The translations under genes were made by a program, and so were the position numbers. From Corticium candelabrum (taxonomy: Eukaryota; Porifera; Homoscleromorpha; Homosclerophorida; Plakinidae), in contig NC_085095.1 in NCBI RefSeq assembly GCF_963422355.1, positions 7,095,312 through 7,159,311 on the forward strand: DNA of 64,000 nt, written 5' to 3'. The notes under the pieces are model-generated. The model did not search any database and was not told where the DNA came from. It worked only from the letters and a program-made list of their open reading frames with translations. How positions within the stretch are numbered: the first letter of the stretch is position 1; the number at the start of each line of letters is the position of its first letter. Of the stretch, positions 1 through 12,233 are shown one piece after another.

Positions 1-270
1 GTGTTGATGTTGTGTGTCGCTAATTAGACACATTAATCAATCAGTTATACATTTTTGCACTATAATTAAATTAATTAATGGCTTCTACTCCAACCGGGAA
101 TGCAAATACTTAAATTTTGATGATTAGATATTATTTATATATTAACACTTATTACGATACAATTTTTTATATATTAATGCTATTGTAGGCGTGTCCTAAA
201 AATTTAAACTCCCGCATTCTCCCGCATTTTTTCCTGCAAACTCACGCATTTTGACACTGCTAGGTTGGCA
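1..270. other. Unannotated AT-rich flank
   Basis: AT-rich sequence with no convincing reading frame, tRNA or repeat that I can recognise. It runs up to the start of the first SINE copy. Confidence 0.4.
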
Positions 271-276
271 GGTCTG

Positions 277-594
277 CTAAAGTACTGGGTGGCAAAGTAG
301 CCTCGGCCTCCCAGACCCGTGTAGCGCCGATTCAAAATCCGGTCTGGGATGGCACCGTCTCTACTCAATATATTGCGGTTGGTCCTAGGACCAGCATTAG
401 TGTTCAGTTTCATAATGCATATCTTCCCAATTACAGCTGAAGACATCTCATACATATCTGCTGTCTACCAAAGACTACACTGTACACAAACGACTACTTG
501 TAGTGCGCTCGTCATGCAAACTCACGTCCCTACACGTCGTGGTTTGTATTCTGCGCCTGTCAACGGCAGTAACGACACCTAGTAAAGCCGTTTG
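277..594 (+). repeat. tRNA-derived SINE, copy 1
   Basis: This 318 bp block recurs at about 90% or better identity at 37635-37952, also 318 bp long. The first 60 bases of the family look like a tRNA head. In copy 2 there is an A-box-like TAGCTAGTGGCTAGAG stretch, and both copies have a B-box-like GATTCAAAATC. A 240 bp non-tRNA body follows, ending at CCGTTTG. In this copy the A box is eroded. There is no long reading frame. The call as a SINE rests on the polymerase III box layout and the dispersed copies, so it is inference. Confidence 0.65.
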
Positions 595-921
595 CCAGCC
601 AGCTGCATTCTCAACGACTTCATGATCACGTCTACTAGACAAAGTCTTGCAGAGCATTCACGGCGAAGTTTTGTCGCGATTTCGCGGCAAGTCACATCGA
701 ATCCGGACGATCGAGTCATAGTGGATGTGCGCATCGCGAACTTTCATCGCGAATTCGCAGCTCCACGCGCGACTATCAGCTGCTCGCAGCGGATTCACGG
801 CGATCAGACACATGCCGATCGCGTCTGCGGCACCACTAGTAAAAGAAAGTGCTTCCTAGCGTCCCGTTTGCGCTCCCTACTAACACACAAATGATAAAAC
901 CGTAGCCACTGTAATTACACA
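595..921. other. Non-coding stretch with short inverted motifs
   Basis: Moderately GC-rich DNA with several TCGCGAA/TTCGCGA words in both orientations around 660-760. No protein similarity seen. It may be part of an unidentified mobile element. Confidence 0.3.
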
Positions 922-1072
922 TGTAACGAGTATACGACTTGCAACAGTTGAAACCCAAAAAGGCCACGATTCCATTGTGCCCGTACACTATATACTACTC
1001 TACTAGTCAGAAAGTAGGTGTGTCCATACGGTAACATGAAACCACTAATTATTATGACTGCGTTACTCTACA
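922..1072 (-). repeat. 3' LTR of gypsy element 1
   Basis: A direct repeat of about 150 bp matches 5927-6074 with only about four differences (roughly 97% identical). On the minus strand it begins near TGTAGAGTAACG and ends CGTTACA. A purine run, AGGAGGGAGGAA on the minus strand at 1072-1084, lies just upstream and fits a polypurine tract. No clear target-site duplication was found. Confidence 0.8.
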
Positions 1073-1132
1073 TTCCTCCCTCCTACGATTCTAACGTGAC
1101 CTCACGTTACAATGACACAACTGCAAAAATCA

Positions 1133-4100
1133 CTACTTTGTGTCACTAACTACGTAGTCCTGTAGCCATCTTGGTCGATTATGTTCTCTCGCAGGTCTTC
1201 GAATCGGTAAGTCCACGACCAATGGTTGGTCTAGTACATCCGGGACTTGGCCTTCCGCGACTACCTCCTCAAAGTACTGAACTGCTGCCGGTAGAATATT
1301 CGGACTGGCCTCCTCTGCTTGTTGCTTGTTCTCTTCAGTTGGTTTCATCACTTGTTGTTCTCGATCTTCCTGACAGCTGTCGTGTACCGGATGTCTGTAA
1401 CATGCATGGCTTCACTCGCGGTTATAGTGTACTCGCCTCCGTCATCGTCTTCTACCTTCCGCAGGAATGACGTCCATGGTGCCATTGTCGCACACTGCCA
1501 ATACGCGGAACGGACCCCTCCAAGGTTTGGCTAGTTTGCTGGACATTCCTATATTTACAACTGGAGTAAACAACCAAACTAGATCACCTGCCGTGTAATG
1601 ATGATGGGGAGATGTCTTCTGGTCGTAGTTCTCCTTCTGACGACGTTTTGCTGACACGATGTGCGTCTCTACGAATTCCTTGGTCAGCGCTCTGTCCTCC
1701 TTCAATCGTTGTCCGAACTCCGTTGTTGCTTCTGGTTCAGGAAGAGGTGCTCCAGTCTGAACGTCGACAGGAAGGCTTGCACTTCTTCCTAAAATCAATT
1801 CAAATGGAGTCATTTGTGTCGTTGATTGCTTTGATGTTCTGTAGTGAAACAGAAGTACAGGTAGACATACATCCCAGTCTCGCTGATTGTGGGAGACATG
1901 CTTAGCAAGCAGGTCTAGCAGAGTTCGATTTGCCCTCTCGACTAACCCATCACTCTGGGGATGATACGGAGTAGTTCTAACTTTCTTTATCTCAAGTATC
2001 TGGCAAACCTCCTGCAGTATCTTGCTCTCGAAATTTCTCCCCTGGTCACTATGGAGGATAGCTGGTGTTCCAAGTCTGCAAAAGACCTCATCAACAAGTA
2101 CTCGTGCCACTGTTGATGCCTTCTGGTTGGGTAGTGCAAAGGCTTCCACCCACTTGGTGTAATAATCAGCCATGACAAGCAAATGCTTGTTTCCCTTTTC
2201 TGTCTAAGGTAATGGACCTAGAAAGTCAATAACGATCATTTCCATTGGACCTCCAACTGTAATGTTAGTGCTGCTCTTGGGTGACGTGGTGGTCTTTTCC
2301 TCTGACTACACTGTATAGAACACTTGATCCAGTCTTTGATATCTTGAGTGTATCCTGGCCACCAAAATCTATCCTCCAGTCTTTCCAAAGTCTTTTCCAA
2401 TCCAAGGTGTCCACTCTGGTCATGCAATTGAGTTAAGATCTCCAATACTAAAGATGTTGGAACAACTACTAATTCTTGCGTTTGTCTTCCTGTAGCCATT
2501 CTCCTGTCCCGAATTCTGTACAGTAGTCCATCGTCTGTTACTTTCAACTGATGCCGCACTCGACCAAACTGTTTAAGCTTTGAATTACTTTTCCACTTTC
2601 CCGCAAACTGTGGTCGTCCTGCTGGCATCTGCTCAAGCACATCCTTTATTTCAGTGTCACTTTTCTGCATGTGCTGCAAGTCAGCAGCTGACCATTGGGG
2701 AAGGAATCCAACTGCTGCACATGATTCAGATGTCTCGTTGTGGTGAGTGGATAGCATTTCCTGGTCTTCTTTGTCTGTGTCATGGTGTCGACGTCTCGAT
2801 AAGCTATCTGCATTAGTATTGTCCTTGCCCCTCCGGTAGACAACATCCATGTCATACTCCCCTAACATCAAGATCCATCGTGCCAGTCGTCCCGTTGGTT
2901 CCTTGACTGACTTCAGCCATGATAATGGACAGTGATCCGTTGCTACTGTAAACTCGTGACCGTACAAGTAAGGACGAAATGCTGTAACTGCCCACACAAT
3001 TGCGAGTGCTTCCTTCTCTACTGTTGAATAGTTGTGTTCTGCTTTACGCAAAGCCATGCTAGCATAGGACACTACTCTCTCTTTCCCCTCGATCACTTGA
3101 GATAGCACTGCCCCAATCCTGTCTCACTAGCAACGGTGGCTAGGTGGAACGGTTTATCAAACTGTGGAAAAGCTAGGACTGGTGGTTCCGTCAGTCTCTC
3201 TTTTAGGACAGTGAAAGCTCTTTCACTGGCTTCAGTCCAGACGAAGTCTGTGCCTTTCTCCTGCAGTTGAAAAAGTGGGGCAGCAATCTGCGAAAATCCT
3301 GGTACGAACCTCCGGTAATAACCCGCTAAGCCAAGGAATCCCTTCAGCTCTTTAACTTCTGTTGGTCTTGGAAAATTCTTGACTGCCTGAAGCTTTACCG
3401 GATCTGGTTGAATACCCCTCGCAGATACTATGTGTCCCAGGTACTTCACGGAATTCCTCGCAAAGTGACACTTAGCAGGTTGTAGCTTCAAACCTGCTGC
3501 ATTCAATCTCCCAAATACCCTTTCTAGCCTCAACGTCTGTTTCTTGAACGATGATGAAAACACTATGATGTCATCCAAGTAGATTAGACATTCTTGCCAT
3601 GATAAACCAGCTAGCACTGCTTCCATGAGTCGCTGAAAAGTACTGGGCGCATTGGTAAGACCTGAAAGGCATGACATTAAATTCATACAGCCCATGCATT
3701 GATGTGAATGCCGTCTTTGGTCTATCCTCGGGTGCCACCTCTACTTGCCAGTACCCAGAAGCTAAGTCCAACGTAGAAAAGTACTTGGCTCCTGAAAGGC
3801 TGTCCAGTGCCTCATCTATCCTAGGCAATGGGTATGAATCTTTAGTCGTGACAGCGTTCAACTTCCGGCAGTCTACACAGAATCTAAATCGGCCATCCCT
3901 TCTCTTTACAAGAACAATCGGACTTGACCAAGGACTTGCTGATGGACGAATAATGTCCCTCTCCAGCATCTCTTGAACTTGGTCTTTGACCACGCCTCTC
4001 AAGCTGTGTGGAAGTCGTCTGGGGTGCTGTCTAATTGGGGGACTGTCCCCAGTCTTGATTCTGTGTTGGACACGATCCGTTCTGCCTACTTCGCCTGCTT

Positions 4101-5904
4101 GGAATGCAAACAGATTAGCATGCGTGATGATCAGTGCCTCCAATTGTTTTCGTTCGCTTTCCTTCAGTGGCAGCTTGTTTAGTTCAAATTGCTGCACTAG
4201 CTCATTGTTCTTTTGACTAACTGATGCATTAGTAGGTATGACATCACTGCTAGGGACTGTATCTTGGCTAGTGTCAATTCCTGCATCTGGTTCTTGAATC
4301 ACCCCTACAATGGGGACGTTGTGGTCTATGCTGGTCAGTTGCCCTAATGCAGTTCCTTGTGACAGCTGCACTGGTCCACCAGGTGCCATCAATTGCACTG
4401 GCACCACATCCTGATCCAAACTGATTAGTGAGTGGGCAATCATGACACCTGTCTTGCTAATGACAGTATTGTCTGGCTCTAACATTGCCACTCCCTCTTG
4501 ACATACCTTGTTACCATACTCATCCACTATGTGAGCTTCTCCCAGCTGTCTGGTCATTGTGGGAATCTGCATGCTGTGGTTGAGAATCAGAAAACAATGA
4601 TTGCTTTGTACTCCTGGTGTGGTCAACCTTCCAATTGCACTTCCTGGTAGTGTCAGCCTTCTTCGCCTCAAGTCAACAGTAATGTTGTGCTTCAAAAGAA
4701 AGTCTACACCAAGAATGGGTCCTGTAGCTATGTTGGCTACCAAAAATGTATGATGAGTCTTCCACTGACCAACTTCCACTTGCAAATCCATCTTGCCACA
4801 GACATGGATATCATTTCCATCCACTCCTTTCAGTGAATTGTGGCTATTCTCACCACTCCTAGATGAATCGTGGTTTCCCAGATAAAGCCTGCTGGGTACC
4901 AGAGATGCAGATGCACCAGTGTCTACCAGACACTGCGTCATCTGTCCTGCCACAATCGCCTGTGCTGTGAGAGAGCATGATTGATCAGCTTCTCCACCAG
5001 TCAGAATACCCACAGTATTACGTTTCTGCGGTTCTTTGGTCAGGCTATTGGGGTTACTGTTGGTCTTCTTCCATGCGTCCTTGTGGGTAGGTTTCCCAGC
5101 CGGCACTGGACAATCTCGTTTCCAATGATCTGTACTATCACATCTGAAGCATCCTCCACTAGTCTTTCGAGATCGGGACTGTTGCTTCCCAGTAGCTCCA
5201 CCTTGAATGCGGTCTTCCAGTCGTTCCAGACGCGAGGTCAACGCTTCTAAAGAACGCACCATTGTTTGTGCTAATGATTCCTGATCAGCGGACTGCGCTC
5301 CTGTTGTGGCAGCTATCCTCCCTTGTCTTGTACCTTGCCTGTCCTCTTTGCGACGCTGCAAGAGACACAGCTCTCTAGCTTTGCTCACCGTTTCGTTAAG
5401 GCCCACTGGTGCTAAGACGTATAGCTGATCACTGATGACCTCCGGTAACCCGGCAATGAACCGGTCAATCAACTGCTGCCGACTCAACTCTGCGGATAGC
5501 CCAGGCTGTGCTCTGTCTAGCCAACGTTCTAGATCACGTACAAACACATCAAGGTCCTCACCCGTCTGCAGAGTGCGACTATTGAGCTGCCGCGTTGCAA
5601 GGCGACGACGTTCTTCTGTACGCGGTTCAAATGCTGTTTTCAGAGCGGCAATGAGGTGGTCGTACGTATCCGTTTGCTGTTGGGTCAGCCGTTCAAACAC
5701 TGCAAAGGCTCGTCCTTGTAGCAGAGTAGGCAACCGTACGACCTTGTCGTGGGCGTCCCAGCGGTTAGCAGAACAGCAGAGATCAAAGCGACGCAACCAG
5801 GTAGATATGTCGCCATCAGCAAAAGGTTCTGGTAGGCACGGCTGACGATAGGCTTGAACCTGAGGTTGCTGTACAACTGGCTGATCGGCACCTTGCTGAG
5901 CCAT
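1133..5904 (-). pseudogene. Gag-pol polyprotein of gypsy element 1, frame-broken
   Basis: I start it at the ATG at 5904 (MAQQG), 4 bp inside the primer-site candidate. An upstream ATG in the LTR is less likely. Order: gag; zinc knuckle CFRCDSTDHWKRDC; retropepsin with VDTGAS; reverse transcriptase with YLDDI; RNase H; H2C2 zinc finger (HDQSGH..CSIQC); DDE integrase with SDQGRNFES and the VERANR glutamate; and a C-terminal tail ending near 1133. Breaks: a +1 shift inside the RT at about 3662, a -1 shift at about 3108, a shift and a TAG between 2240 and 2190, and another shift at about 1440. The RNase H first catalytic aspartate (DAS) is changed to valine. Known gypsy functions are copying element RNA and inserting the cDNA; this copy is inferred dead. 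Confidence 0.85.
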
Positions 5905-5926
5905 GAACTCACTTCTGACACCAAAA

Positions 5927-6074
5927 TGTAACGAATATACGACTTGCAACAGTTGAAACCCAAAAGGCCACGATTCTATTGTGCCCGTACATTATATACT
6001 ACTCTACTAGTCAGAAAGTAGGTGTGTCCATACGGTAACATGAAACCACTAATTATTATGACTGCGTTACTCTA
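5927..6074 (-). repeat. 5' LTR of gypsy element 1
   Basis: Direct partner of 922-1072, 148 bp, ending in minus-strand CGTTACA next to the primer-site candidate. The outermost two bases differ from the other LTR, so the exact outer edge is uncertain. Confidence 0.8.
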
Positions 6075-6511
6075 AGCAAGTATGCGCATTACTTTCTCAA
6101 ATGCCAGACAACCATTAGCGCTCCAATTTTTATTTTACTATTTTTATTTTGCACCGTATTTCTTTGATTAAACGCCGCCCTTAATTAAAAGCGGACCTCA
6201 AATAAATGCCGCATTTTAATAAATTCTAATATATCATAATCTAGCTCAAAGTTTGAAAGAAAAATTCTAAGACTTATTCAGAGGCAAACGTTACTTTAAA
6301 ATTTAGATCTACCCGGATCGATACTGTTTCACTGCATGATGTCTATTGAATCCTATTCCTTCAGTATGTTGTACCTGATGATGTTTTTACTTCGTAACAC
6401 CTGTTTGACAGTTGTTTGGTTACGATTGCTTCTGTCACTCTTTGCTTTGTAAGGATTGTATTCTTACTGTTTGATTTTCTTTTCAGTTCTGGTAAGTTTC
6501 TGGCTTGTTGG
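6075..6511. other. AT-rich spacer
   Basis: No coding signal recognised. It may include the eroded 3' end of the minus-strand gypsy fragment that follows. Confidence 0.3.
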
Positions 6512-7400
6512 TCATAATATTTCTTTGTCTGTTCTTTGTTTGTTGTATTGTTTTGTATTTTTGGTAACTTTGGGTTGTAGCAACGACGTTGCTATTGGCA
6601 ACAGGGTCTTAGTCCTTCGGTTCCTAGGCCTTTGAACTGGACTTGATTTCATCCCTTGAGTCAGTGTATTTCTGTAATCTAAAACTGCTAGCCAAGGGTC
6701 TGTTTGTGCCTTCCTTGCTTTCTTCATCAGTTGTTTGCACCTCTTACAGCGTTTTCGGCTTTCCCATTTGACTGGGGTGGCCTGGGCTGCTTGTTCGATG
6801 AGTACAGTTCTAGGTTTAGCAGAATTTCTGAAACATGTTAGACGAAAATTGTGGTCCGTTGCCAGTTATCAATAAATCTGGGATTCTATGCCTGGCAAAA
6901 TGTTTCTTCAGCTAGCTGATAAATTACTTTCTCTGATGTTGTTGTGTATAGTCGATCTACTTCAAAGAAGTTACTCTAATAGTCCACTGTGATGAGGTAT
7001 TCTTTGTCTTGAAAGGTGAAAAGATCTGCTCCTAGTTTGCATGCCCCATGGTCTATTTGGCACGTTGTGGCTTTGTAGTGTTTCCTTCTGCTGAGTTGTT
7101 TCAAACATACGGCAAATCAAATTTTTCTCCACATACTCTTTCACTGCATTATATTCATTCCTGGCCAATATACGCAGTCTCTTGCCCTTCGAATACAACC
7201 ATCTATTTCGATGTAGGAGCTGTGTATTCTTTCCAGCACTTTCCGTTGATAGGACTTCGGTATCACGATTCTTTGTCCATGAAAAATCAGTCCATCTTGT
7301 ACTACCAAGTTCTCTCTGACATTGTAGTATTGTCGCATTTCATAGCTTGTGACTTCATGCCTAGCTTCTGGCCATCCTTTCACAATGGTTGTAGAGATTA
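6512..7400 (-). pseudogene. Gypsy element 2, integrase fragment (decayed)
   Basis: Minus-strand pieces in several frames read as the integrase end of a Ty3/gypsy pol. At 7383-7141 is an H2C2-type zinc-binding region (LERIHSS..RRARDCVYWPGMN). At 7198-6971 is a piece containing ILARNEY and a frame-shifted core. At 6727-6512 is a C-terminal stretch with DPWLAVLDYRNT. Stops and shifts separate them. No RT or LTR belonging to it was seen. It abuts, head to head, the plus-strand element starting near 7400. Confidence 0.65.
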
Positions 7401-7895
7401 ACTAGTTGCTGCATTGTTGAATCGTTTGCTGTTGCTTGCTTGATTTCTTGCAATCTTTGATGAGCTCAAGAAGGGCACCGCAGCCGTACGTACCACAGCG
7501 AAGGGCAAGCCACAATCCATTCATCAAATTGATGAAGATACTGTCAGTGTGGTGTTTGCTCAATCTGGAAAGGGCGGAGTCAAGATCACACTGGAAGTAG
7601 CTGGCAGCCAGATACCAATGGAGGTGCATGGACACAGGACGGTAATACCCATCAGTGTATATGAGCAGTATCTGTCCCATGTCCAGCTAGTAACATGCAA
7701 GTACGGTGACATTGAAGACGTACAGCGGTGGAAGCCACAAGGTGAAAGGAGAGGCAACAGTGCCAGTGAGATACGGTGAGCAGCATGCTACTGCTAAAAT
7801 TATAGTAGTAGATGTATGGGGTAAACTAGCCATTCTGGGGAGGAACTGGTTAAGTAAGATCCGGCTCGATTGGGGATCTCTGTTCAGTGTTGAGG

Positions 7896-8029
7896 CAGAG
7901 GCGTCGCTCAATAGAGGCCTGGGTGGGCCATGGCCCCCAATATTAGTAGGCGTGGCCGTCTAGACAATTGACAATAGACAATAATCCTAGCGCTGGCCCC
8001 CCAATTTTGGACGTCCAGCGACGCCTCTG
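7896..8029. mobile_element. hAT-like MITE nested in gypsy element 3
   Basis: A 134 bp insertion with perfect 13 bp terminal inverted repeats, CAGAGGCGTCGCT and its complement. It is flanked by the direct repeat GTTGAGG at 7889-7895 and 8030-8036. A CAGNGGCG start and a 7-8 bp target duplication are typical of hAT elements. It encodes nothing. Confidence 0.75.
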
Positions 8030-8287
8030 GTTGAGGCACGCCAAATGTTTGACCCAAGGAGACATTTCCAAGATTATTTGGTGGGTACTGTACAAGGGCA
8101 TGAAGCAAGAATTACACTGACAGCGGAGGCTAAACCGAGATCCACAGACCTCGACCTGTGCCGTATGCTCTACAAGAAAAGGCCAATCAGAAACTAAATC
8201 GCATGCAACGCGAGGGAGTGATACGACCAGTAGAGAAGAGTGACTGGGCAACTCCAGTAGTTGTAATTCGAAAAGGGCACGGTACAG

Positions 8288-8626
8288 TGTCACAATCCAC
8301 GTGCTATTGCTATTAATTAAGAGTTGCGTTACGAATATGGTTAGGGGAGGAGCTATACGGGCGTCTTGGCGAACTGAGTCAATACGTAATGACTGGATTG
8401 CGATTTACCGGTAGTATATAAAACGTAGTCATCAGACGGCGTTAGTGAGTCTTAGTGAGATGTGTAGAGGCGAAGAGGTGTGCGGAAGTTTTAAGCTGTT
8501 CTTTAACGTAGTGACGAGTATATTGTGTTCTCACTGTCTCTCTCGAGTGTCAGGCCGCCGCGCGATTCTCTAAGGTGCAATCGAAAACTGTCTCGCTGCG
8601 TGTTAACTTTCCATTCGCGCGCAACA
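8288..8626 (+). mobile_element. Solo LTR nested in gypsy element 3
   Basis: A 339 bp block starting TGTCACAATCC and ending GCGCAACA, flanked by the exact 5 bp duplication TACAG (8283-8287 and 8627-8631). Removing it restores continuity of the host element's RT homology. A TATA-like TAGTATATAAAA lies at about 8412. TG..CA ends plus a 5 bp duplication are the signature of an LTR left by LTR-LTR recombination. The parent family is not otherwise seen in the window. Confidence 0.8.
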
Positions 8627-11184
8627 TACAGTGAGACTGTGTGGTAACTACAAGGTCACGATAAACCCCTATTTAGATATGGGAGGTTATCCAATGTCGA
8701 ACTAGCCCCCTAGATCTGTTGACAACCTTGGCTGGAGGAAGACGATTCTTGGGAATGGATTCTGAACACGCGTACCAGCAGATGTGTGTTGCGCCTGATA
8801 GCTAACAATATTTGACGATTAATACTAACAAGGGTTTATTCACGTTTAATCGGATGCCTTTCGGAATATGTTCAGCGCCTGGAATTTGGCAGCGAACTAT
8901 GGACAACCTCTTGTCAGGAATTCCTGGAGTCATCTGCTATTTGGACGACATATTAGTAGTTGGCGAAAATAAAGAACAACGTGAGTAGAGGTTGTAACCA
9001 GTGCTGAGACGATTGGATAAGGCTGGTATGAGACTGAAACGGGAAAAATGCAAATTCAATCAGCCTCAAGTGGAATACTTGGGTCATCAGTGAGCAAGGC
9101 ATCTCGCCCTCGGAGACTAAGGTCCAGTGATTAGAGATGCGCCGGAATCGACGAACGTGACAGAGCTTAAGGCTTTCCTGGGCTTACTCAATTACTACGA
9201 GCGTTTTTTGCCAAATTTTGTCAGCGACCTTGCGTCCCTTGTATGCGTTATTAGGCAAGAATCGACCGTGGAAGTGGGGATCTAAGGAAAGAGAAGCATT
9301 CCAAAAAGGCAAAAAAGAAACTTCTGAAATTAGATTTCTGACACATTACGACCTGCAAGGGCCAGTGACTCTGAGTTGTAATGCATCACCTTATGGGATA
9401 GGTGCCTTTCTGACACACAATGCCAGATGGCGAGGAGAGACCGATAGCCTTTGCATCCAGAACACTGTCGGCAGCGGAGAAAAAGTACGCCCAACTGGAT
9501 AAAGAGGCATTAGCATTAGTATACGGAGTGAAGCGATATCACAAGTACCTAGTGGGCAGAGAATTTACGTTGGTCACAGACCATCGACTGCTTCTGAAGA
9601 TCTTGGGACCATATAAAGGCGTCCCAACTTTGGCAGCAGCCCGGTTACAACGATGCATGGGCACTGCTTCTCAGTGCATACAACTAAAAGCTGAAGTTTA
9701 AGTCAGGAGTAGACAACAAGGAAGCAGATTTGTTGTCTATAGATTGCCAATACCAATGCAAGTGATTGACCCAAATGAAGAGATTTAATTACCACGTGGA
9801 CTACTGCGATCAGTTGCCAGTGACGGCAACCGAAATAGCAAAAGAAACCCAGAGAGATCCGATACTGAGAAAGGCTTATGAATATACCCGAAGTGGATGG
9901 AGAACTTCAGGGGATCCGTGTTTAGGGTCTTACGCCAGACGATCTACAGAGTTGTCAATCGATAATGGATGCCTACTCTGGGGGAGTAGAGTAATTATAC
10001 CAAGGGCATTGCGTACGGTGGTAGCAGAAGAAATATATGATGAACATCTTGGAGTAGTCAGGATGAAGGCTTTAGCGATCGAGAAGCTTCATCTGGTGGC
10101 CCAATCTTGACAGAGATTTGGAAAACTTAGCTAAGAGATGTGAGAGACGTCAGAGTCAAAAGAGAAGACCAGCACGAGTCTTACCATCCCACCCATGGAT
10201 CTACCCTGCGATGCCTTGGAAGAGGGTGCATGTTGACTTTGCGGAACTATCCGGAAGACAGCTATAGAGCTAGTACTTGCTGATGGTTGTCGCTTTCTCA
10301 AAGTGGCCAGATGTGCACGAGTTGGACACTCATGCCAACACAGAGCAGACCATAAATGCGATAAGACGGACTTTCAGTTATCACGGCCTAGCCAGGAGGT
10401 TTGTGACGGATAAGGGGCCCCAATTAGGTCACATGAATTTCAGATGTTCACGAAGGCCAATGAAATTCGACATCAGTTAATACCTCTTTATCATCCGTCA
10501 TTCAGGCTGAAAGACTGGTCCAAGAACTCAAGAAAAGTTTGAAGAGTCGGCCAACCGGGAGATCCATCAGTCATCAGGTATCATCATTCTTACTGCGGTA
10601 TCGAACGACACCAAACACGACAACAGGAAAGACCCCAGCGGAGTTGATGTTAAAGAGAGAATTGCGAACTAGACCAATTCTTTTACGACCTGAAACAGGG
10701 AACAACATCCGAGATCTGCAGACTGATCAATATGAAGATGCTACCTTTCGAGCAAGAGACCTCAACTCTAAGTGTCTGGAACCCGAGACAAGACAGTAGA
10801 GGAAAGTGGTTAGGTGATACTATAGTTTAGAAACTGGGTCCTACAAACTACTTGGTCAATGTCTGAGAAAGTACTAGATATGTACATGTAGACCAACTAA
10901 GATCCAGAGATGAGAGGCGTATGCCACAAGTGGCAGAGACAGAAGAAACACCAATTTCAGTGGCCCTGGATCAAGACACACAGCGAGATGAAGCAGCAGT
11001 CGAAGAGAACACAACAGCTGAACTAGGTGAATCAAGCCAGGAGACACCAACGACAACAACAGCCGAGTTATCACCCGGAGTAGAAAGAAGATATCTGGGG
11101 AGATCCAAGAGGAGACCTCCTGCTAGATACACGACAAGACTTATAGGAGGGAGGACTGGGTGCATTGTGTGTACTAATTAGTTA

Positions 11185-11610
11185 GAGGCGGATTTACGAT
11201 GGCATGTATAAGATAGCCGTAGGACAATTGCATTGTTAGCGTCTGTTTGTTCCGCGTTCAGATATATAGTTCGGTGTGTCTATAGCAATAGAGCGTCAGT
11301 CTTTCGTGGTGTAGAATCAGTGCGTGCGTATAAGTACAATTATTACAGCACACATATAGAGAGGGAATTCGACTTGTTCGACTGCTGCTTGTTGCTGCGC
11401 CTGCTGAACTACTGGCTGCTCTGGTGGCTGTTCTAGATCTGCTTATTCCATTACTAGTCACTCCTAACACCATGTAAAATGGTGCTTAATGTAGTTAGAC
11501 GAGGTTGACTCCACCGCGTGAGCCGGCGCGCACGTTGGACCTGGGGTGGTACCAGAATTAGGACGCATGCGATTAACGTTGGCGCGTCAACTCAGCCTTA
11601 GCTTTCGCGC
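11185..11610. other. Possible LTR or spacer between two retroelements
   Basis: It follows the C-terminal tail of gypsy element 3 and precedes the tyrosine-recombinase element. By position it could be the 3' LTR of element 3, but no partner copy exists in the window to prove it. Confidence 0.3.
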
Positions 11611-11645
11611 CGTTGCGACACAAGCTCAAATTTGTTGCCCTCCAA

Positions 11646-11804
11646 ATGGCTAAACATTCTTCTTTCAGCGCGTCCGACTTGAGTGCAAGCAGTCAAGTGT
11701 ATTCCTCTGGAGAAACTAAAGGCTCTGATGGCGGAAACAGCGCGGACGGTGGTTCGAGCGGAGCTCGCCACTCAGAAAAGAAGCGGAGCAGCATCAAGTA
11801 TTAG
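11646..11804 (+). pseudogene. Short Ser/Gly-rich frame, possible start of the element's first ORF
   Basis: An ATG-initiated frame of about 52 codons, rich in serine and glycine, ends in KKRSSIKY and a stop. It lies upstream of the gag-like frame in the same orientation and base composition. No domain is recognisable. It may be a truncated ORF1 start. Confidence 0.3.
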
Positions 11805-12193
11805 CCCAAGAGTCGGTTAGCGCAGTGCGGTGGTTGGTTGTTAGCATACATTGTTACACGGGCCGACAAACACAATCATATTTTGTCGCGCATCAATTGC
11901 TGGTCAGCGCCTTTGTTTTCCTTTCACAACTCTTAGTACATTTAGGCTCTTTCGGTAGTCTTCCGCGTAACCGCCGAGCGGTTTTCTACGTTCGCCACTT
12001 CTGCAACGCTACTCGCGTCGTGCAACTCGAGTCGATTCGCGCGCTAATGTTGCTGTGCAGGAGGTCCGGCGCACACGCGCGGAAAGTAAACTACTGCGGT
12101 CAGGTTGTTTGTGGCTTACCCGCGACCAGCGGGGCGCAATTCGCATACTTGATCGATACCGATTATCATGCACGCTCTTTGCTTTACCGATTG

Positions 12194-12196
<3 letters not shown>

Positions 12197-12231
<35 letters not shown>
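12197..12231. repeat. (TA)n microsatellite
   Basis: About 17 uninterrupted TA units inside the decayed tyrosine-recombinase element. Confidence 0.95.

Positions 12232-12233
<2 letters not shown>

Larger units (their letters stand above)
922..6074 (-). mobile_element. Ty3/gypsy LTR retrotransposon, element 1 (decayed)
   Basis: Complete in outline: LTR, primer-site candidate, gag-pol, polypurine tract, LTR, read on the minus strand. The sequence next to the 5' LTR (minus strand TGGTGTCAGAAGTGAG, 5908-5923) is the likely tRNA primer-binding site. The gag-pol frame is broken at least four times (see CDS entry), so the copy cannot be autonomous. The high LTR identity nevertheless says it inserted fairly recently. 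It is convergent with the plus-strand decayed element that starts near 7.4 kb. Confidence 0.85.
7420..11180 (+). pseudogene. Gypsy element 3, pol remnant (decayed)
   Basis: Plus-strand pieces in pol order: pre-protease and retropepsin (7440-7890, LAILGRNWLSKI; the DTG is out of frame); RT start (8100-8285) and core (8640-9215) with YLDDILVV; RNase H (9218-9700, CNASPYGIGA, VTDHRLLLKIL); H2C2 region (9770-10110); integrase core (10200-10480, FVTDKGPQ; 10539-10799, SFLLRYRTTPNTTTGKTP); and a C-terminal tail (10920-11180, RRPPARY). Stops and shifts occur throughout. It has taken two later insertions, a MITE at 7896-8029 and a solo LTR at 8288-8626. No own LTR pair was found. Confidence 0.75.

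Noticed and set aside
204-894. Small frames at the left edge of the window
   Set aside because: They overlap the SINE copy or GC-rich non-coding sequence and have no support.
922-6074. Endogenous retrovirus with an envelope gene
   Set aside because: No third frame follows the integrase; the polypurine tract and LTR come directly after the pol tail, so it is an ordinary Ty3/gypsy element.
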